From contig NZ_SRRY01000002.1 in assembly GCF_004792295.1 (NCBI RefSeq), positions 620,001-684,000 of the forward strand: DNA of 64,000 nucleotides, written 5' to 3'. The notes under the pieces are model-generated. The model was not told where the DNA came from. It was given only the letters and a program-made list of their open reading frames with translations, and did no database searches. This DNA comes from Pseudoalteromonas sp. MEBiC 03607 (GTDB taxonomy: Bacteria > Pseudomonadota > Gammaproteobacteria > Enterobacterales > Alteromonadaceae). Shown one piece after another: positions 8,269 through 16,862 of the stretch (position 1 is its first letter; each line of letters begins with the position of its first letter). The translations under genes were made by a program, and so were the position numbers.

Positions 8269-9330
8269 TTACGGAAAAGAGTAGCGCACAATTCGTTTTA
8301 CAACAGAAAAGTACTGGCGAAAGAAGCCACCGGTATTGTAGTGAATACCGTGCTCTTTAAAGATAGCTTGCACCTTAGGGGCAATTTCGCGGTAGCGTTT
8401 TGCAGGTAAATCTGGGAATAAGTGATGCTCTATTTGATAGCTCAAGTGCCCAGTCATAACATGAAACAGGTTACCCCCTTTGATATTTGATGACCCCAAC
8501 GCTTGGCGGTAATACCACTGACCTTGTGATTCATTTTCGCAGCCTTGCTGGTTAAATGTTTCAACTTCACCGGTAAAGTGCCCGCAAAAGATAATGGTTG
8601 AGGTCCACAGGTTACGTAATAAATTAGCCGCTAGGTTACCTGTGAAAACCCACAAAAATAAAGGCCCAGCAAGCAACGGAAAGAGCAGGTAGTCTTTCAC
8701 TAGCTGGCGTGCACCTTTACTAAAAAAGCGCTTTTTAAGTTCGCTGTGCGGTACTTTGTAATCGCGGTCATCTTTTTTCTTGCCAAAAAATACTCGCTCG
8801 GCTGCCATTTCATGGTACGACACACCCCATTGGAACAGCACACTGAGTAATAGGTAAGTGACAAATTGCCACAGGTTTTTTACCCGCCAACGAAAGTCAC
8901 TCGATAAGCGCAGTAATCCATAACCGAAGTCGCGATCTTTACCAATAATATTGGTATAGGTGTGGTGCTCGTAGTTGTGAACGCGGTTCCAGCTAGCTCC
9001 ATCGCACGCTATATCCCACTCGTAAGACTTTGAATTTATGTATTTATCATTCATCCAGTCGTATTGGCCATGCATCACATTGTGGCCAATTTCCATGTTA
9101 TCGAGGATTTTTGCTGTGGCTAAACTAAGCACACCCACGAGCCATAAAACAGGCTGAATAAAGCCTAGCATTAATAAAATTCGGCCACTCCATTCAAACA
9201 CTCGTTGGCAAACAATAACGCGGCGAATGTATTTCGCGTCTTGCTCACCGAGTTTTGATTTTACATCTGCTTTAACGCTATCGAGTTGAGCTGCTAATTT
9301 TTCAAAATTGACTGTTTTTGTTGTCTTCAT
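8269..9330 (-). CDS. Membrane fatty-acid desaturase
   Basis: The 353-residue di-iron membrane desaturase shows the three histidine boxes: H83-N-V-M-H87, H118-N-Y-E-H122-H123, and Q-I-E-H-H near residue 300 (within H-L-S-Y-Q-I-E-H-H-L-F-P-D). Two hydrophobic pairs separate them. It should insert a double bond in acyl chains of lipids or acyl-CoA in the inner membrane, using electrons from the reductase encoded just upstream. Its start overlaps the reductase stop by 4 bp, so the two are translationally coupled. The arrangement resembles the Pseudomonas aeruginosa DesB/DesC pair. Confidence 0.92.
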   Translation of the reverse strand: MKTTKTVNFEKLAAQLDSVKADVKSKLGEQDAKYIRRVIVCQRVFEWSGRILLMLGFIQPVLWLVGVLSLATAKILDNMEIGHNVMHGQYDWMNDKYINSKSYEWDIACDGASWNRVHNYEHHTYTNIIGKDRDFGYGLLRLSSDFRWRVKNLWQFVTYLLLSVLFQWGVSYHEMAAERVFFGKKKDDRDYKVPHSELKKRFFSKGARQLVKDYLLFPLLAGPLFLWVFTGNLAANLLRNLWTSTIIFCGHFTGEVETFNQQGCENESQGQWYYRQALGSSNIKGGNLFHVMTGHLSYQIEHHLFPDLPAKRYREIAPKVQAIFKEHGIHYNTGGFFRQYFSVVKRIVRYSFP

Positions 9331-10370
9331 GCTGATAACTCCACGTCACTGACTGGTTGCGATATACAAAGTTGAATTAACTGCTCTGAGCTATCAGAGA
9401 GCTCACCGGTACGAATATCACGCACGATGCCTTGCTTTTTAACGCATTGGCATTGATGGCAAATGCCCATACCACAGCCAACTGTCACTGGTTGCTTATT
9501 CGCTTGTAAGTGGGTCAGTAAGGTTTGTTGGTTATCAATCGTGAATGTTTTGCCCTGATGAGTGAGTGTTAGTTCGTGCTTATCAGAGGTTGCTAAAACA
9601 GCGGGGACTGCACTGAAATGCTCACTGTCGATAGGCGTATCTAATTGCTTAGCTAAAGCGGCTGCTTGGTTATACAAAGCAGCTGGGCCGCACACTAACC
9701 AGTGTTTATGCGCATTTGGTGTCAGCCATGTCGTCGCATCGCCATCTTTGCTGCGCTCAAGTAAGTGGTAATCAAAATTGCTCAGTGATTGTTTTAGTTG
9801 CTCAAGCTCATCTTTAAGCCAGTGGCTGTTTGGTTTTGCGTAATAAAGCAAGGTTATGGTTTTTTTGCTATCAGCGGGTATAGATTTAAGCATAGCTATA
9901 AATGGCGTAATGCCAGAACCACCGGCAAGCATAATTAAAGAGCGAGCAGTATTTGGCATAACAAACTGGCCTTTAGGCTCAGAAATATTAAGCCATTGCC
10001 CAGACTTCAGACTAGTTAGCTTTGATGTAAACGCGCCTATCTCTTGACTGCGGATCAGTAACCTAATTTGACCTTGCTGTTTTGCCATGTGTGGTTCGCT
10101 GGCTATAGTAAATACACGCGTTAGTAATCGCCCATCTGTTTGTATAGTTAACGCAATATGCTGGCCTGCTTGATGAATTGGCCATGCTTTTTCTGGTTCA
10201 AGAACCAGCTCAACATTTTGCTCAGCAAACACTTGTACGTGTTTTACTTGTGCACGAAAGTAGCCTTCGCGCCAGCCAGGTTTAAAGCACTGGATCACAG
10301 GTTCCCAGTATCCAGCCCATGATTGATGATGTAATAAGTGTTTTGATAATGAATTAAATAACGCGCTCAT
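9327..10370 (-). CDS. Ferredoxin reductase with C-terminal 2Fe-2S domain (desaturase partner)
   Basis: The 347-residue chimera has an FAD-binding ferredoxin-reductase domain (about 35-135, with R-V-F-T-I-A-S for flavin), an NAD(P) domain (L-A-G-G-S-G-I-T-P-F near 150) and a plant-type ferredoxin domain at the C-terminus. The last has C-x4-C-x2-C (C-G-M-G-I-C-H-Q-C) and a fourth Cys about 30 residues on. It passes electrons from NADPH to the desaturase encoded by the overlapping downstream gene. A FabR-like palindrome lies 12 bp before the start codon. Confidence 0.92.
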   Translation of the reverse strand: MSALFNSLSKHLLHHQSWAGYWEPVIQCFKPGWREGYFRAQVKHVQVFAEQNVELVLEPEKAWPIHQAGQHIALTIQTDGRLLTRVFTIASEPHMAKQQGQIRLLIRSQEIGAFTSKLTSLKSGQWLNISEPKGQFVMPNTARSLIMLAGGSGITPFIAMLKSIPADSKKTITLLYYAKPNSHWLKDELEQLKQSLSNFDYHLLERSKDGDATTWLTPNAHKHWLVCGPAALYNQAAALAKQLDTPIDSEHFSAVPAVLATSDKHELTLTHQGKTFTIDNQQTLLTHLQANKQPVTVGCGMGICHQCQCVKKQGIVRDIRTGELSDSSEQLIQLCISQPVSDVELSA

Positions 10371-10381
10371 TTTTTGCCTTT

Positions 10382-10399
10382 AGCTTACAGGTGTACGCT
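10382..10399. promoter_or_regulatory. FabR/DesT-type operator candidate
   Basis: AGCTTACAGGTGTACGCT is an 18-bp near-palindrome with 7 of 9 base pairs matching. It sits 12 bp before the reductase-desaturase operon. It closely resembles the unsaturated-fatty-acid operators bound by FabR in enteric bacteria and is analogous to the DesT control of desCB in Pseudomonas (from memory of these families). The match is visible; the binding protein is not encoded in this window. Confidence 0.6.
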
Positions 10400-10771
10400 C
10401 AATTGGCGCACAAGTGTAAGTCGAAAAGTGATAATTGCAAGTCTAATTTGAGTATTAGCTCTAAATTGACGGAGCTATATGCAACTTTTAAGAATTTAAA
10501 ATGTGATAAGGAGAGCTTTAGGAATAGCTGCTTTTTGGGGATATGCTTGATAGGTTCAGCTCATGTAGGTAATTATTCAGGGAAGTGAGAGTGTAGAGCC
10601 CATTTATAGGCCGTGTTCTTAAAAGGACGTGTTTGAATTTGGCTATAAAGCTTAACAACAATAGCCAGTTTAGTTTGCAGCTTTGCCACCGGCCCTAGTG
10701 GCAAAGCTTAATTGACAGTTTGATATGTAAGATGGGTATTCGTTGTTTTATAAACCAATTCAACCTAATTA
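10400..10771. other. Intergenic region upstream of the desaturase operon
   Basis: No credible gene is seen. It should hold the desaturase operon promoter at its left side. A perfect 10-bp stem GCTTTGCCAC (10680-10689) / GTGGCAAAGC (10698-10707) with an 8-base loop lies between the two minus-strand units, but neither side has a T tract, so it is not a standard terminator. Confidence 0.5.
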
Positions 10772-11005
10772 TTATGCAAACATTATCCCATCTGGGTTTT
10801 GTTTGAAGCTATCCTTACTCTCTAGATTGCGCCACACCTTTTCGTGAAAGTAAAACGCAACCGTATTGACCGCAGGCTCAACAATGGCAACCAAGCCACC
10901 AATTAAAAAACTACCTGTTAAAAAGTAGGTCACTGTAAACGCGATTGTGAAGTGCATTATTGCAAAAGTAACTGTTTTAATCATTTTGAATACCCTAACT
11001 CTCAT
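10772..11005 (-). CDS. DUF2061 small membrane protein
   Basis: The 77-residue protein matches the DUF2061 pattern: K-T-V-T-F-A-I-M-H-F at the start, a first membrane helix (about 15-30), a second helix with G-G-L-V-A-I-V-E-P-A-V-N-T, and the terminal Y-F-H-E-K-V-W block. The family has no known function. A small palindrome, GATTGT-T-ACAATC, lies 56 bp upstream (11061-11073). Its neighbours are unrelated and it appears to be transcribed alone. Confidence 0.82.
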   Translation of the reverse strand: MRVRVFKMIKTVTFAIMHFTIAFTVTYFLTGSFLIGGLVAIVEPAVNTVAFYFHEKVWRNLESKDSFKQNPDGIMFA

Positions 11006-11457
11006 AATTTGATGAGTTTAGTATTGCTCATTATTTTTAATCTTTAAAATGGAATAAAAAGATTGTTACAATCGGAAAAGTGGATTGTAATTTTCACGGT
11101 AATGCTCAGGAAGTTTTATTTCAAATTCTACGAACTCAAATAGAAGTAGATGGTGAGAGGTGTTCGGAAATATGCTTGTCAGTTGGGGTAATAAACTGCG
11201 TATTGCTCACGATAATGTAAGGCGGATCTTGAGGGCTATAAAGAGTAGTAAGCTTATATAATTAAATGACTTAAGTTTATTTTAAGTTTAAACAAGTACA
11301 GTAGAGTTTCGCTAATAAGTAAACAAGATAATTTTAGATAGCTCATTTTTTGTTTTAGATCATTACAACAAGAGCGCTCAAAGGATAGCTTAATTGTGAG
11401 TCTATATTACGTATAAATTGGGCACTTATCTAAAGGCGTTTTTACTAAAGAGGCATT
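11006..11457. other. Intergenic region, divergent promoters
   Basis: This 452-bp AT-rich gap separates DUF2061 (minus) from cytochrome b561 (plus). It holds the palindrome GATTGT-T-ACAATC (11061-11073), with a further half-site GATTGTAA about 22 bp on; these could be an operator for either gene. No open frame with a believable start and family was found. Confidence 0.5.
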
Positions 11458-12030
11458 ATGAATATTAAAAATACAACGACTCATTACAATACTTTTTCTA
11501 TTGTATTGCACTGGCTTATGTTTATTTTAATCGTCACTGTTTTTGGCAGTATTGAATTGCGCGAGTTGTTTGATAAAGGTACAGAAACCCGCGACGCTTT
11601 TAAAATGTGGCATTTTATGTTGGGTTTATCTGTTTTAGCTCTAGTAAGTATAAGGTTAGTGGTGCGTGTACTGGCAGGCTCAACGCCAGCGATAAAACCT
11701 GAGCCTGCAAAGTGGCAAAATACATTGGCTAAACTAGTGCACCTTGCGCTCTATGTCTTCATGATTGCAATGCCAATAGCAGGTTGGCTGATATTGAGTA
11801 TGGCTGGTAAACCAGTGCCATTTTTTGGCTTAGAGCTTCCTCCATTAGCAAGTGAAAATAAAGACCTTGCTAAAACGATTAAAGAATTACACGAGACAGT
11901 GGGTGAAGTTGGCTACTACTTAATAGGTATACATGCCGCTGCTGCATTAGTTCACCATTACTTTTTGGCAGATAATACCTTAAAACGTATGTTACCTCTA
12001 AAAAGTGAACATTTAGATAAGTCTGAGTAG
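11458..12030 (+). CDS. Cytochrome b561
   Basis: The 190-residue inner-membrane protein has four hydrophobic helices and the b561 pattern. H-Y-N-T-F-S-I-V-L-H-W-L places His ligands in helix 1, and K-M-W-H-F-M-L-G, E-T-V-G-E-V-G-Y-Y-L-I-G-I-H-A-A-A-A-L-V-H-H place the others. Bacterial b561 proteins (CybB/YodB type) oxidise quinol or superoxide and bind two haem b. It appears monocistronic. A loose inverted repeat GAGAATTAGT / ACTAATTCTC (12119-12128 / 12156-12165) follows the gene. Confidence 0.88.
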   Translation: MNIKNTTTHYNTFSIVLHWLMFILIVTVFGSIELRELFDKGTETRDAFKMWHFMLGLSVLALVSIRLVVRVLAGSTPAIKPEPAKWQNTLAKLVHLALYVFMIAMPIAGWLILSMAGKPVPFFGLELPPLASENKDLAKTIKELHETVGEVGYYLIGIHAAAALVHHYFLADNTLKRMLPLKSEHLDKSE

Positions 12031-12309
12031 TTAAACCTTGATGCCACATACCATGATTTATGGTGTTATGTTTATGGCGCAAAGAGCCACTATTGCCACT
12101 TTCTTCAATCACACTGAAGAGAATTAGTTAGCGAACATCGTAAAAGCTATAACCGACTAATTCTCATACTCGCTTTCTATATCACTAAAAAATAGTACTA
12201 CTTCTTATAGACTTACAAATAAATAGTGCTTCATAATTATATTCCTACCTATTGGTAGTTTTTATTATAATTTATTTTTTTTGGTCTTAATTTAGGGATA
12301 TATAGAGCG

Positions 12310-13059
12310 ATGATGAAATTTAGGATGCTCGGTTATTTTGTTTTTTTTCTTTTAATATGTAGTTTTCATGGTGCAGCGCAAGATAGCAAGCCTAATCAAG
12401 TCACTATCACTGCGCTAGATGAAGGGGTGTGGCTGCATACATCTTATTATACTTACCCAAATGGTACACGATTTCCTTCAAATGGCTTAATTGTTAAAGA
12501 AGGAGATAGTTTGACACTTATCGACACTGCGTGGGGAGAGTTACTCACTTTAGATCTTCTCGAAGCAATACACTCTGAAATTAAACTGCCAGTAAGCAAA
12601 GCATTTGTTACACATGCCCACGGCGACCGAGCAGCAGGAGTTGATGTACTTGAATCTAAGGGGATCGATGTTTTTGCCCATCCATTAACTGTTCAGCTAA
12701 CGACAGAGCAAGGAGCGGCAGTGCCAAACAATACCATTAAAGAGCTTAAAGAAGCAGGCTCAGTTGTTAAATTTGGCTCACTTGAGCTGTTTTATCCTGG
12801 GGCTGGGCATGCAATGGACAATGTTATGGCATGGTTACCTGAAAAAAGAATTTTATTTGGTGGTTGTGCGGTTCGATCACTTCAGTCATCATCTGTTGGT
12901 AACTTAGTTCATGGCGACATTCATTCTTGGCTAAATATTACAAAGCAATTAAATAAACAATTTAAAAGCGCAGTGATGGTTGTTCCTGGGCATGGTGATG
13001 TAGGCGGATATGAGTTGCTCTCTCATACAGAAAAATTAATATCCGATCATCTTAAATAG
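12310..13059 (+). CDS. Subclass B1-like metallo-beta-lactamase
   Basis: The 249-residue precursor has a signal peptide ending near G-A-A-Q (residues 21-24). All six zinc ligands of B1 enzymes are visible: H102, H104, D106 (T-H-A-H-G-D-R), H167 (Y-P-G-A-G-H), C186 (F-G-G-C-A) and H228 (P-G-H-G). Surrounding blocks follow the VIM/IMP pattern, including F-P-S-N-G-L-I-V, L-I-D-T-A-W-G and S-S-V-G-N. The G-D-A segment after G-N found in many B1 enzymes is replaced by L-V-H-G-D. It should hydrolyse beta-lactams in the periplasm. No mobile element is adjacent, so it looks like a resident chromosomal gene. Substrate range cannot be told. Confidence 0.88.
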   Translation: MMKFRMLGYFVFFLLICSFHGAAQDSKPNQVTITALDEGVWLHTSYYTYPNGTRFPSNGLIVKEGDSLTLIDTAWGELLTLDLLEAIHSEIKLPVSKAFVTHAHGDRAAGVDVLESKGIDVFAHPLTVQLTTEQGAAVPNNTIKELKEAGSVVKFGSLELFYPGAGHAMDNVMAWLPEKRILFGGCAVRSLQSSSVGNLVHGDIHSWLNITKQLNKQFKSAVMVVPGHGDVGGYELLSHTEKLISDHLK

Positions 13060-13245
13060 ACGTTGATGATGGTGGCTTTAAACTAAATCTGAACAGTTTA
13101 AAGCCCCTTTATTTCCTTGTGGTCTGCGCTCAAAAAGTACGTAAAATCCAACGTGAAAGTAACTTTAAATTCGCTTTGTATTATTTCAAACTCGTCTTGC
13201 CGAATTTGACTGGTAATGAAAAATGAACCTGCAGATACTGTTAAT

Positions 13246-13263
13246 TAAAAGTAAATACTTTTA
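13246..13263. promoter_or_regulatory. Palindrome before the beta-glucan receptor gene
   Basis: TAAAAGTA-AA-TACTTTTA is an exact 8-bp dyad with a 2-bp spacer, 28 bp before the receptor start. It could be an operator, but AT-rich palindromes arise easily by chance. Confidence 0.3.
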
Positions 13264-13291
13264 AATTTGAACACACATCTAAAGGTTGAAT

Positions 13292-15982
13292 ATGCACACA
13301 ATAAATAAAAAGGCATTAGCAGTTGCTGTCGCTTTAGCTTGCTCATTACCTGTACATGCACAAAACGAAAATCAGCAGGATATTGACAATAAAGTATCAA
13401 AAGAGCCGCAAAGTGGCTTAGAAATCATTTCTGTTACGGCAACAAAACGCAAAACGAAGTTGATGGAAACACCGGTAGCAATTACGGCGTTAACAGAAGC
13501 TGAGCTTAAAAAAAATGGTGTTAATAATATTAAGGATATTGCGAACCTTGTTCCTAGTCTTGATATTTCAACAGCAACCGACCAATCAGCACCCGTTATT
13601 TCAATGCGCGGGGTACGCTCAACCAACCTAACAGAGCTAGGTGATCCTGCGGTTGGTGTGCACTTAGATGGTGTGTATTCACCGAGAATGCAAGGTGCGC
13701 TTGCATTGATGTACGATATTGACCGTGTTGAAGCATTACGTGGTCCTCAAGGCACCTTATTCGGCCGAAATTCTACGGTTGGTAGTATTAATGTTATATC
13801 TGCAAAGCCACAATTTGAAAATTTCTTTGGCAATGTGAATGTTGAGGCAGGTAAGTACAACAGCAAAAACATTGATGGCGTTGTTAATATTCCAATTAAC
13901 GAGGAATTTGCAGTTCGTTTCGCAGCAAAAGGTTTGAAGCGTGATTCTTATTTAGAAGGCTACTATGATCCTAACCAATACGATACTCGCAGGCTTTCTG
14001 ATGATGTATTAAATGCACCTGTAATATCAGAAGACTCTTATCAAGGTGTTGGTCAAACTGTTACTCAAAGAGAAAACTGGTGGATTGATGGTGCTGGTAC
14101 CGATCCAGAAGCACAAAAAGTTCGCGCATTAACACCTGCAGATAAAAGTGATTTTTATAACAATGCAGATGAATATTCATTCCGTGTGAGCACACTTTGG
14201 GAGCCATTAAATGGTAATTTCTCAAACCATACGGTTTTCCAAAAGTACGTAAATAACAGCAACAATAATCTTGATTTAGTTAACTGTGATAAGTTAAGAG
14301 GACGTCCAGCTGAAATGGGGGGCGATTGCTCAAATTTCTTGCCAAGTGACAACACTTATCAAGCGGTTGTGAATGTTCCTGGACAATTAGATTTAGACAT
14401 CACTTATCTTCGCAACACATTAAATTATAACCTAAATGACGAATACAATATCGTTTGGTTGATGGGTTATGAAGACATGAAAAGAGAGTCAGCACAAGAC
14501 AGTGAAGTAGGTCTTGACCCATGGGATGGTGCAACCTACTTTTTAAACGGCACTGGGGCTGAATCGTTTTCAACAGAATTACAACTTCAATCTGATGAAT
14601 ATGGTGACTTCATATGGATTGTAGGGGCAAACTACTTCCACGAAAAAACCACAACCGTGGGTTATTATGATAATCCAATGGATGATAAAGCGTTTTGGGA
14701 TCAACCTGATCGCTCAACAGATGCATTTGCCATTTTTGGTCAAGGAACATACAAACTAACCGAGAAGTTACATGCAACTTTAGGCTATCGTTTTAGTGAT
14801 GAAACTAAGCAAGACAAAGGCGGCAGAACGTATCGATGCTCAAATGCCGATGGGTGTGCTGTAGGTTGGTTAAATAGATCAGACCTAAACAATCTGCCAG
14901 TCGACTATTACGAAGACCCATCAATATATGCGTCTTACTTTGAAAATGACAACAAAGGAAGCTGGCAACATCATGACTTCCGTGTTGGCTTAGATTATGA
15001 CATTTCATCAGAAACCATGCTGTATGCATATTTAGCGAGTGGCTTTAAAGCGGGTGGTATTGGTGATGTATACGAAGTAGTTAACGATAGAACCGGTGAT
15101 GTTACCCGGTTTGAAACGAAGTTTGATCCAGAAGAAGTATTAACGTGGGAGCTAGGGGCTAAATCAAGCTTTTTTGATAACTCACTGAATTTAAAAGCTG
15201 CTTTTTTCTATACAGACTATACAGATATGCAATATGCATCGGTTGGTTCGATCGGTAATGTTGAACGCTTATCAGTGGTGGAAGATGATAACGGAACACC
15301 TATTTTAGGTGATGATGGCGAGCCTGTTCTTGATTATCAAAATCAACCTGTGATTGCTTATTACACTCAGAATGTTCCAGCATCAACAATTAAAGGTATT
15401 GAATTTGAATTTGACTGGAAGCCATATCCAAATGGTCGCATTACAGGTTACGTAACTTGGACTGACGCTAAAATTACGGAAGATTGGAATACTAAGTGGG
15501 ATTATGATTCAGAGTATCTATTTGATATCTCTTATGAAGAATCAAAAGATCCAGAAAACACATTGTTGGCGACAAACCTCAAAGGTAACAACCTAGCAAT
15601 GACACCTAAATACACTGCGAATATTAGTTATACGCATACGTTCAATTTAGGTGAGTATGGCTTTATTCATGGTTGGTTTAACGCAAGTTGGAAAGATAAA
15701 TCGTATTCAACGGTGTGGAATCTTGATAAACATTTAGATGATATGGATTTTGCAGTTTCAGACGAAGCGACAAAATATATTGATGATAGCCGAGATGCAT
15801 TCGCCGTTTATAACGCATCTTTGAAGTATGAGCCTCAAAGCCAAAAATGGTATGCGGAGTTATTCATTAACAACGCTTCTGATGAGACCATTCAATATTG
15901 GAACAACACGAGTAAAGGTGTACCAAAAGGTAGTTTTGGCATGCCGAGATACTATGGTGTTAGAGCCGGTTTCTCATTTTAA
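13292..15982 (+). CDS. TonB-dependent receptor of the beta-glucan locus
   Basis: The ATG at 13292 follows AAAGG (13281-13285) by 6 bp and is preferred over a TTG at 13286. The 896-residue product has a signal peptide (cleavage near V-H-A-Q), a plug domain beginning about residue 45 (I-I-S-V-T-A-T-K-R; R-G-P-Q-G-T-L-F-G-R-N) and a long beta-barrel ending in the outer-membrane terminal Phe (R-A-G-F-S-F). Such receptors import oligosaccharides or chelates using TonB energy. The adjacent GH16 and GH3 genes point to beta-glucan oligosaccharides as the cargo (inference). Confidence 0.93.
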   Translation: MHTINKKALAVAVALACSLPVHAQNENQQDIDNKVSKEPQSGLEIISVTATKRKTKLMETPVAITALTEAELKKNGVNNIKDIANLVPSLDISTATDQSAPVISMRGVRSTNLTELGDPAVGVHLDGVYSPRMQGALALMYDIDRVEALRGPQGTLFGRNSTVGSINVISAKPQFENFFGNVNVEAGKYNSKNIDGVVNIPINEEFAVRFAAKGLKRDSYLEGYYDPNQYDTRRLSDDVLNAPVISEDSYQGVGQTVTQRENWWIDGAGTDPEAQKVRALTPADKSDFYNNADEYSFRVSTLWEPLNGNFSNHTVFQKYVNNSNNNLDLVNCDKLRGRPAEMGGDCSNFLPSDNTYQAVVNVPGQLDLDITYLRNTLNYNLNDEYNIVWLMGYEDMKRESAQDSEVGLDPWDGATYFLNGTGAESFSTELQLQSDEYGDFIWIVGANYFHEKTTTVGYYDNPMDDKAFWDQPDRSTDAFAIFGQGTYKLTEKLHATLGYRFSDETKQDKGGRTYRCSNADGCAVGWLNRSDLNNLPVDYYEDPSIYASYFENDNKGSWQHHDFRVGLDYDISSETMLYAYLASGFKAGGIGDVYEVVNDRTGDVTRFETKFDPEEVLTWELGAKSSFFDNSLNLKAAFFYTDYTDMQYASVGSIGNVERLSVVEDDNGTPILGDDGEPVLDYQNQPVIAYYTQNVPASTIKGIEFEFDWKPYPNGRITGYVTWTDAKITEDWNTKWDYDSEYLFDISYEESKDPENTLLATNLKGNNLAMTPKYTANISYTHTFNLGEYGFIHGWFNASWKDKSYSTVWNLDKHLDDMDFAVSDEATKYIDDSRDAFAVYNASLKYEPQSQKWYAELFINNASDETIQYWNNTSKGVPKGSFGMPRYYGVRAGFSF

Positions 15983-15996
15983 CCTTACGATTAAGC

Positions 15997-16025
15997 GCTC
16001 TCATATTGCTCAGCAATATGAGAGC
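15997..16025. terminator. Strong intra-operon hairpin without T tract
   Basis: GCTCTCATATTGCT (15997-16010) and AGCAATATGAGAGC (16012-16025) pair perfectly over 14 bp, between the receptor stop and the GH16 start. No T run follows, so it may stabilise or partly attenuate the transcript rather than end it. Confidence 0.5.
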
Positions 16026-16048
16026 TAACCAGATTAAGAGGCAAAAAA

Positions 16049-16825
16049 ATGAAAAAATTATGGCTACCTCTAGCAACTTTATGTGTTGCTTTTTTATCCC
16101 CTAATTTAAGTGCAAACTACTTCAAAGATAACTTTTCTTGGGGATACAACACGAGTATTTGGACTGCACGACAAGGTGACAATGGCACGCCATTTGGGTG
16201 CTCCTTTGAGCCTAATATGCAAAGCCCCAGCGAGCATGGCTTAACACTAACCTTATCGCAAGGCACATGTTCAGAATTACAGAGCAATCAGTTTTATAGT
16301 TATGGCAAGGTACAAGGTCGATTAAAGTCAGGCAATGTTGCTGGTACGGTTTCATCGATATTCACTTATACCTCATGGTGGGATAGTCCAGGTCGAGCAT
16401 GGCAAGAAATAGACATTGAATTGCTGCCCTCACTTGGTAATGTTGTACATACAAATATTATCTATCAACCGCAAGGTGGTTTATATCAAAGCTGGGAACA
16501 AGACATCGATTTAAGCCAATTTGGGCTTGATTACCGTGAAAATCTGCTCATGATAGGCTTTGATTGGTCTAGCAGTGTTATTCGTTGGTATCTGTATGAT
16601 GCCAATGGCCAAGAGCAAACTATTCGTACCGTTTATAAAGATAATGGTGATGGTGTGCTGGCAAATAATGAGATACCTGCTTACGCTTGGCCTGTTGATA
16701 ACACCAAAATTATGATTAATCACTGGCACGGCGATAACTCACAAGAAGCCAATTACTTTCCTGGGCAATATTATGGTGCTTCATCTTGGGTATATTATGA
16801 TTTTATTGAATACATACCTAACTAA
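16049..16825 (+). CDS. GH16 beta-glucanase (lichenase-like), secreted
   Basis: The 258-residue protein has a signal peptide (cleavage near L-S-A-N, residue 22) and one GH16 jelly-roll domain. The catalytic motif is E120-I-D122-I-E124, with E120 the expected nucleophile and E124 the acid/base. The flanking pattern (G-K-V-Q-G-R-L-K-S-G-N-V-A-G-T-V-S-S, F-T-Y) resembles bacterial 1,3-1,4-beta-glucanases. It should cut mixed-linkage or related beta-glucans outside the cell or in the periplasm, feeding the receptor and the GH3 enzyme encoded on either side. AAGAGG precedes the start. Confidence 0.88.
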   Translation: MKKLWLPLATLCVAFLSPNLSANYFKDNFSWGYNTSIWTARQGDNGTPFGCSFEPNMQSPSEHGLTLTLSQGTCSELQSNQFYSYGKVQGRLKSGNVAGTVSSIFTYTSWWDSPGRAWQEIDIELLPSLGNVVHTNIIYQPQGGLYQSWEQDIDLSQFGLDYRENLLMIGFDWSSSVIRWYLYDANGQEQTIRTVYKDNGDGVLANNEIPAYAWPVDNTKIMINHWHGDNSQEANYFPGQYYGASSWVYYDFIEYIPN

Positions 16826-16862
16826 CTATTTATTTTTCAACGTGTTGTATTATAGGTTTTAA

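Noticed and set aside
10391..10588. A 65-codon frame on the plus strand
   Set aside because: It overlaps the FabR-like box and the promoter region of the desaturase operon, and its product resembles nothing known.
10680..10707. Strong hairpin considered as a terminator
   Set aside because: The 10-bp stem has no T tract on either side and does not directly follow a gene end.
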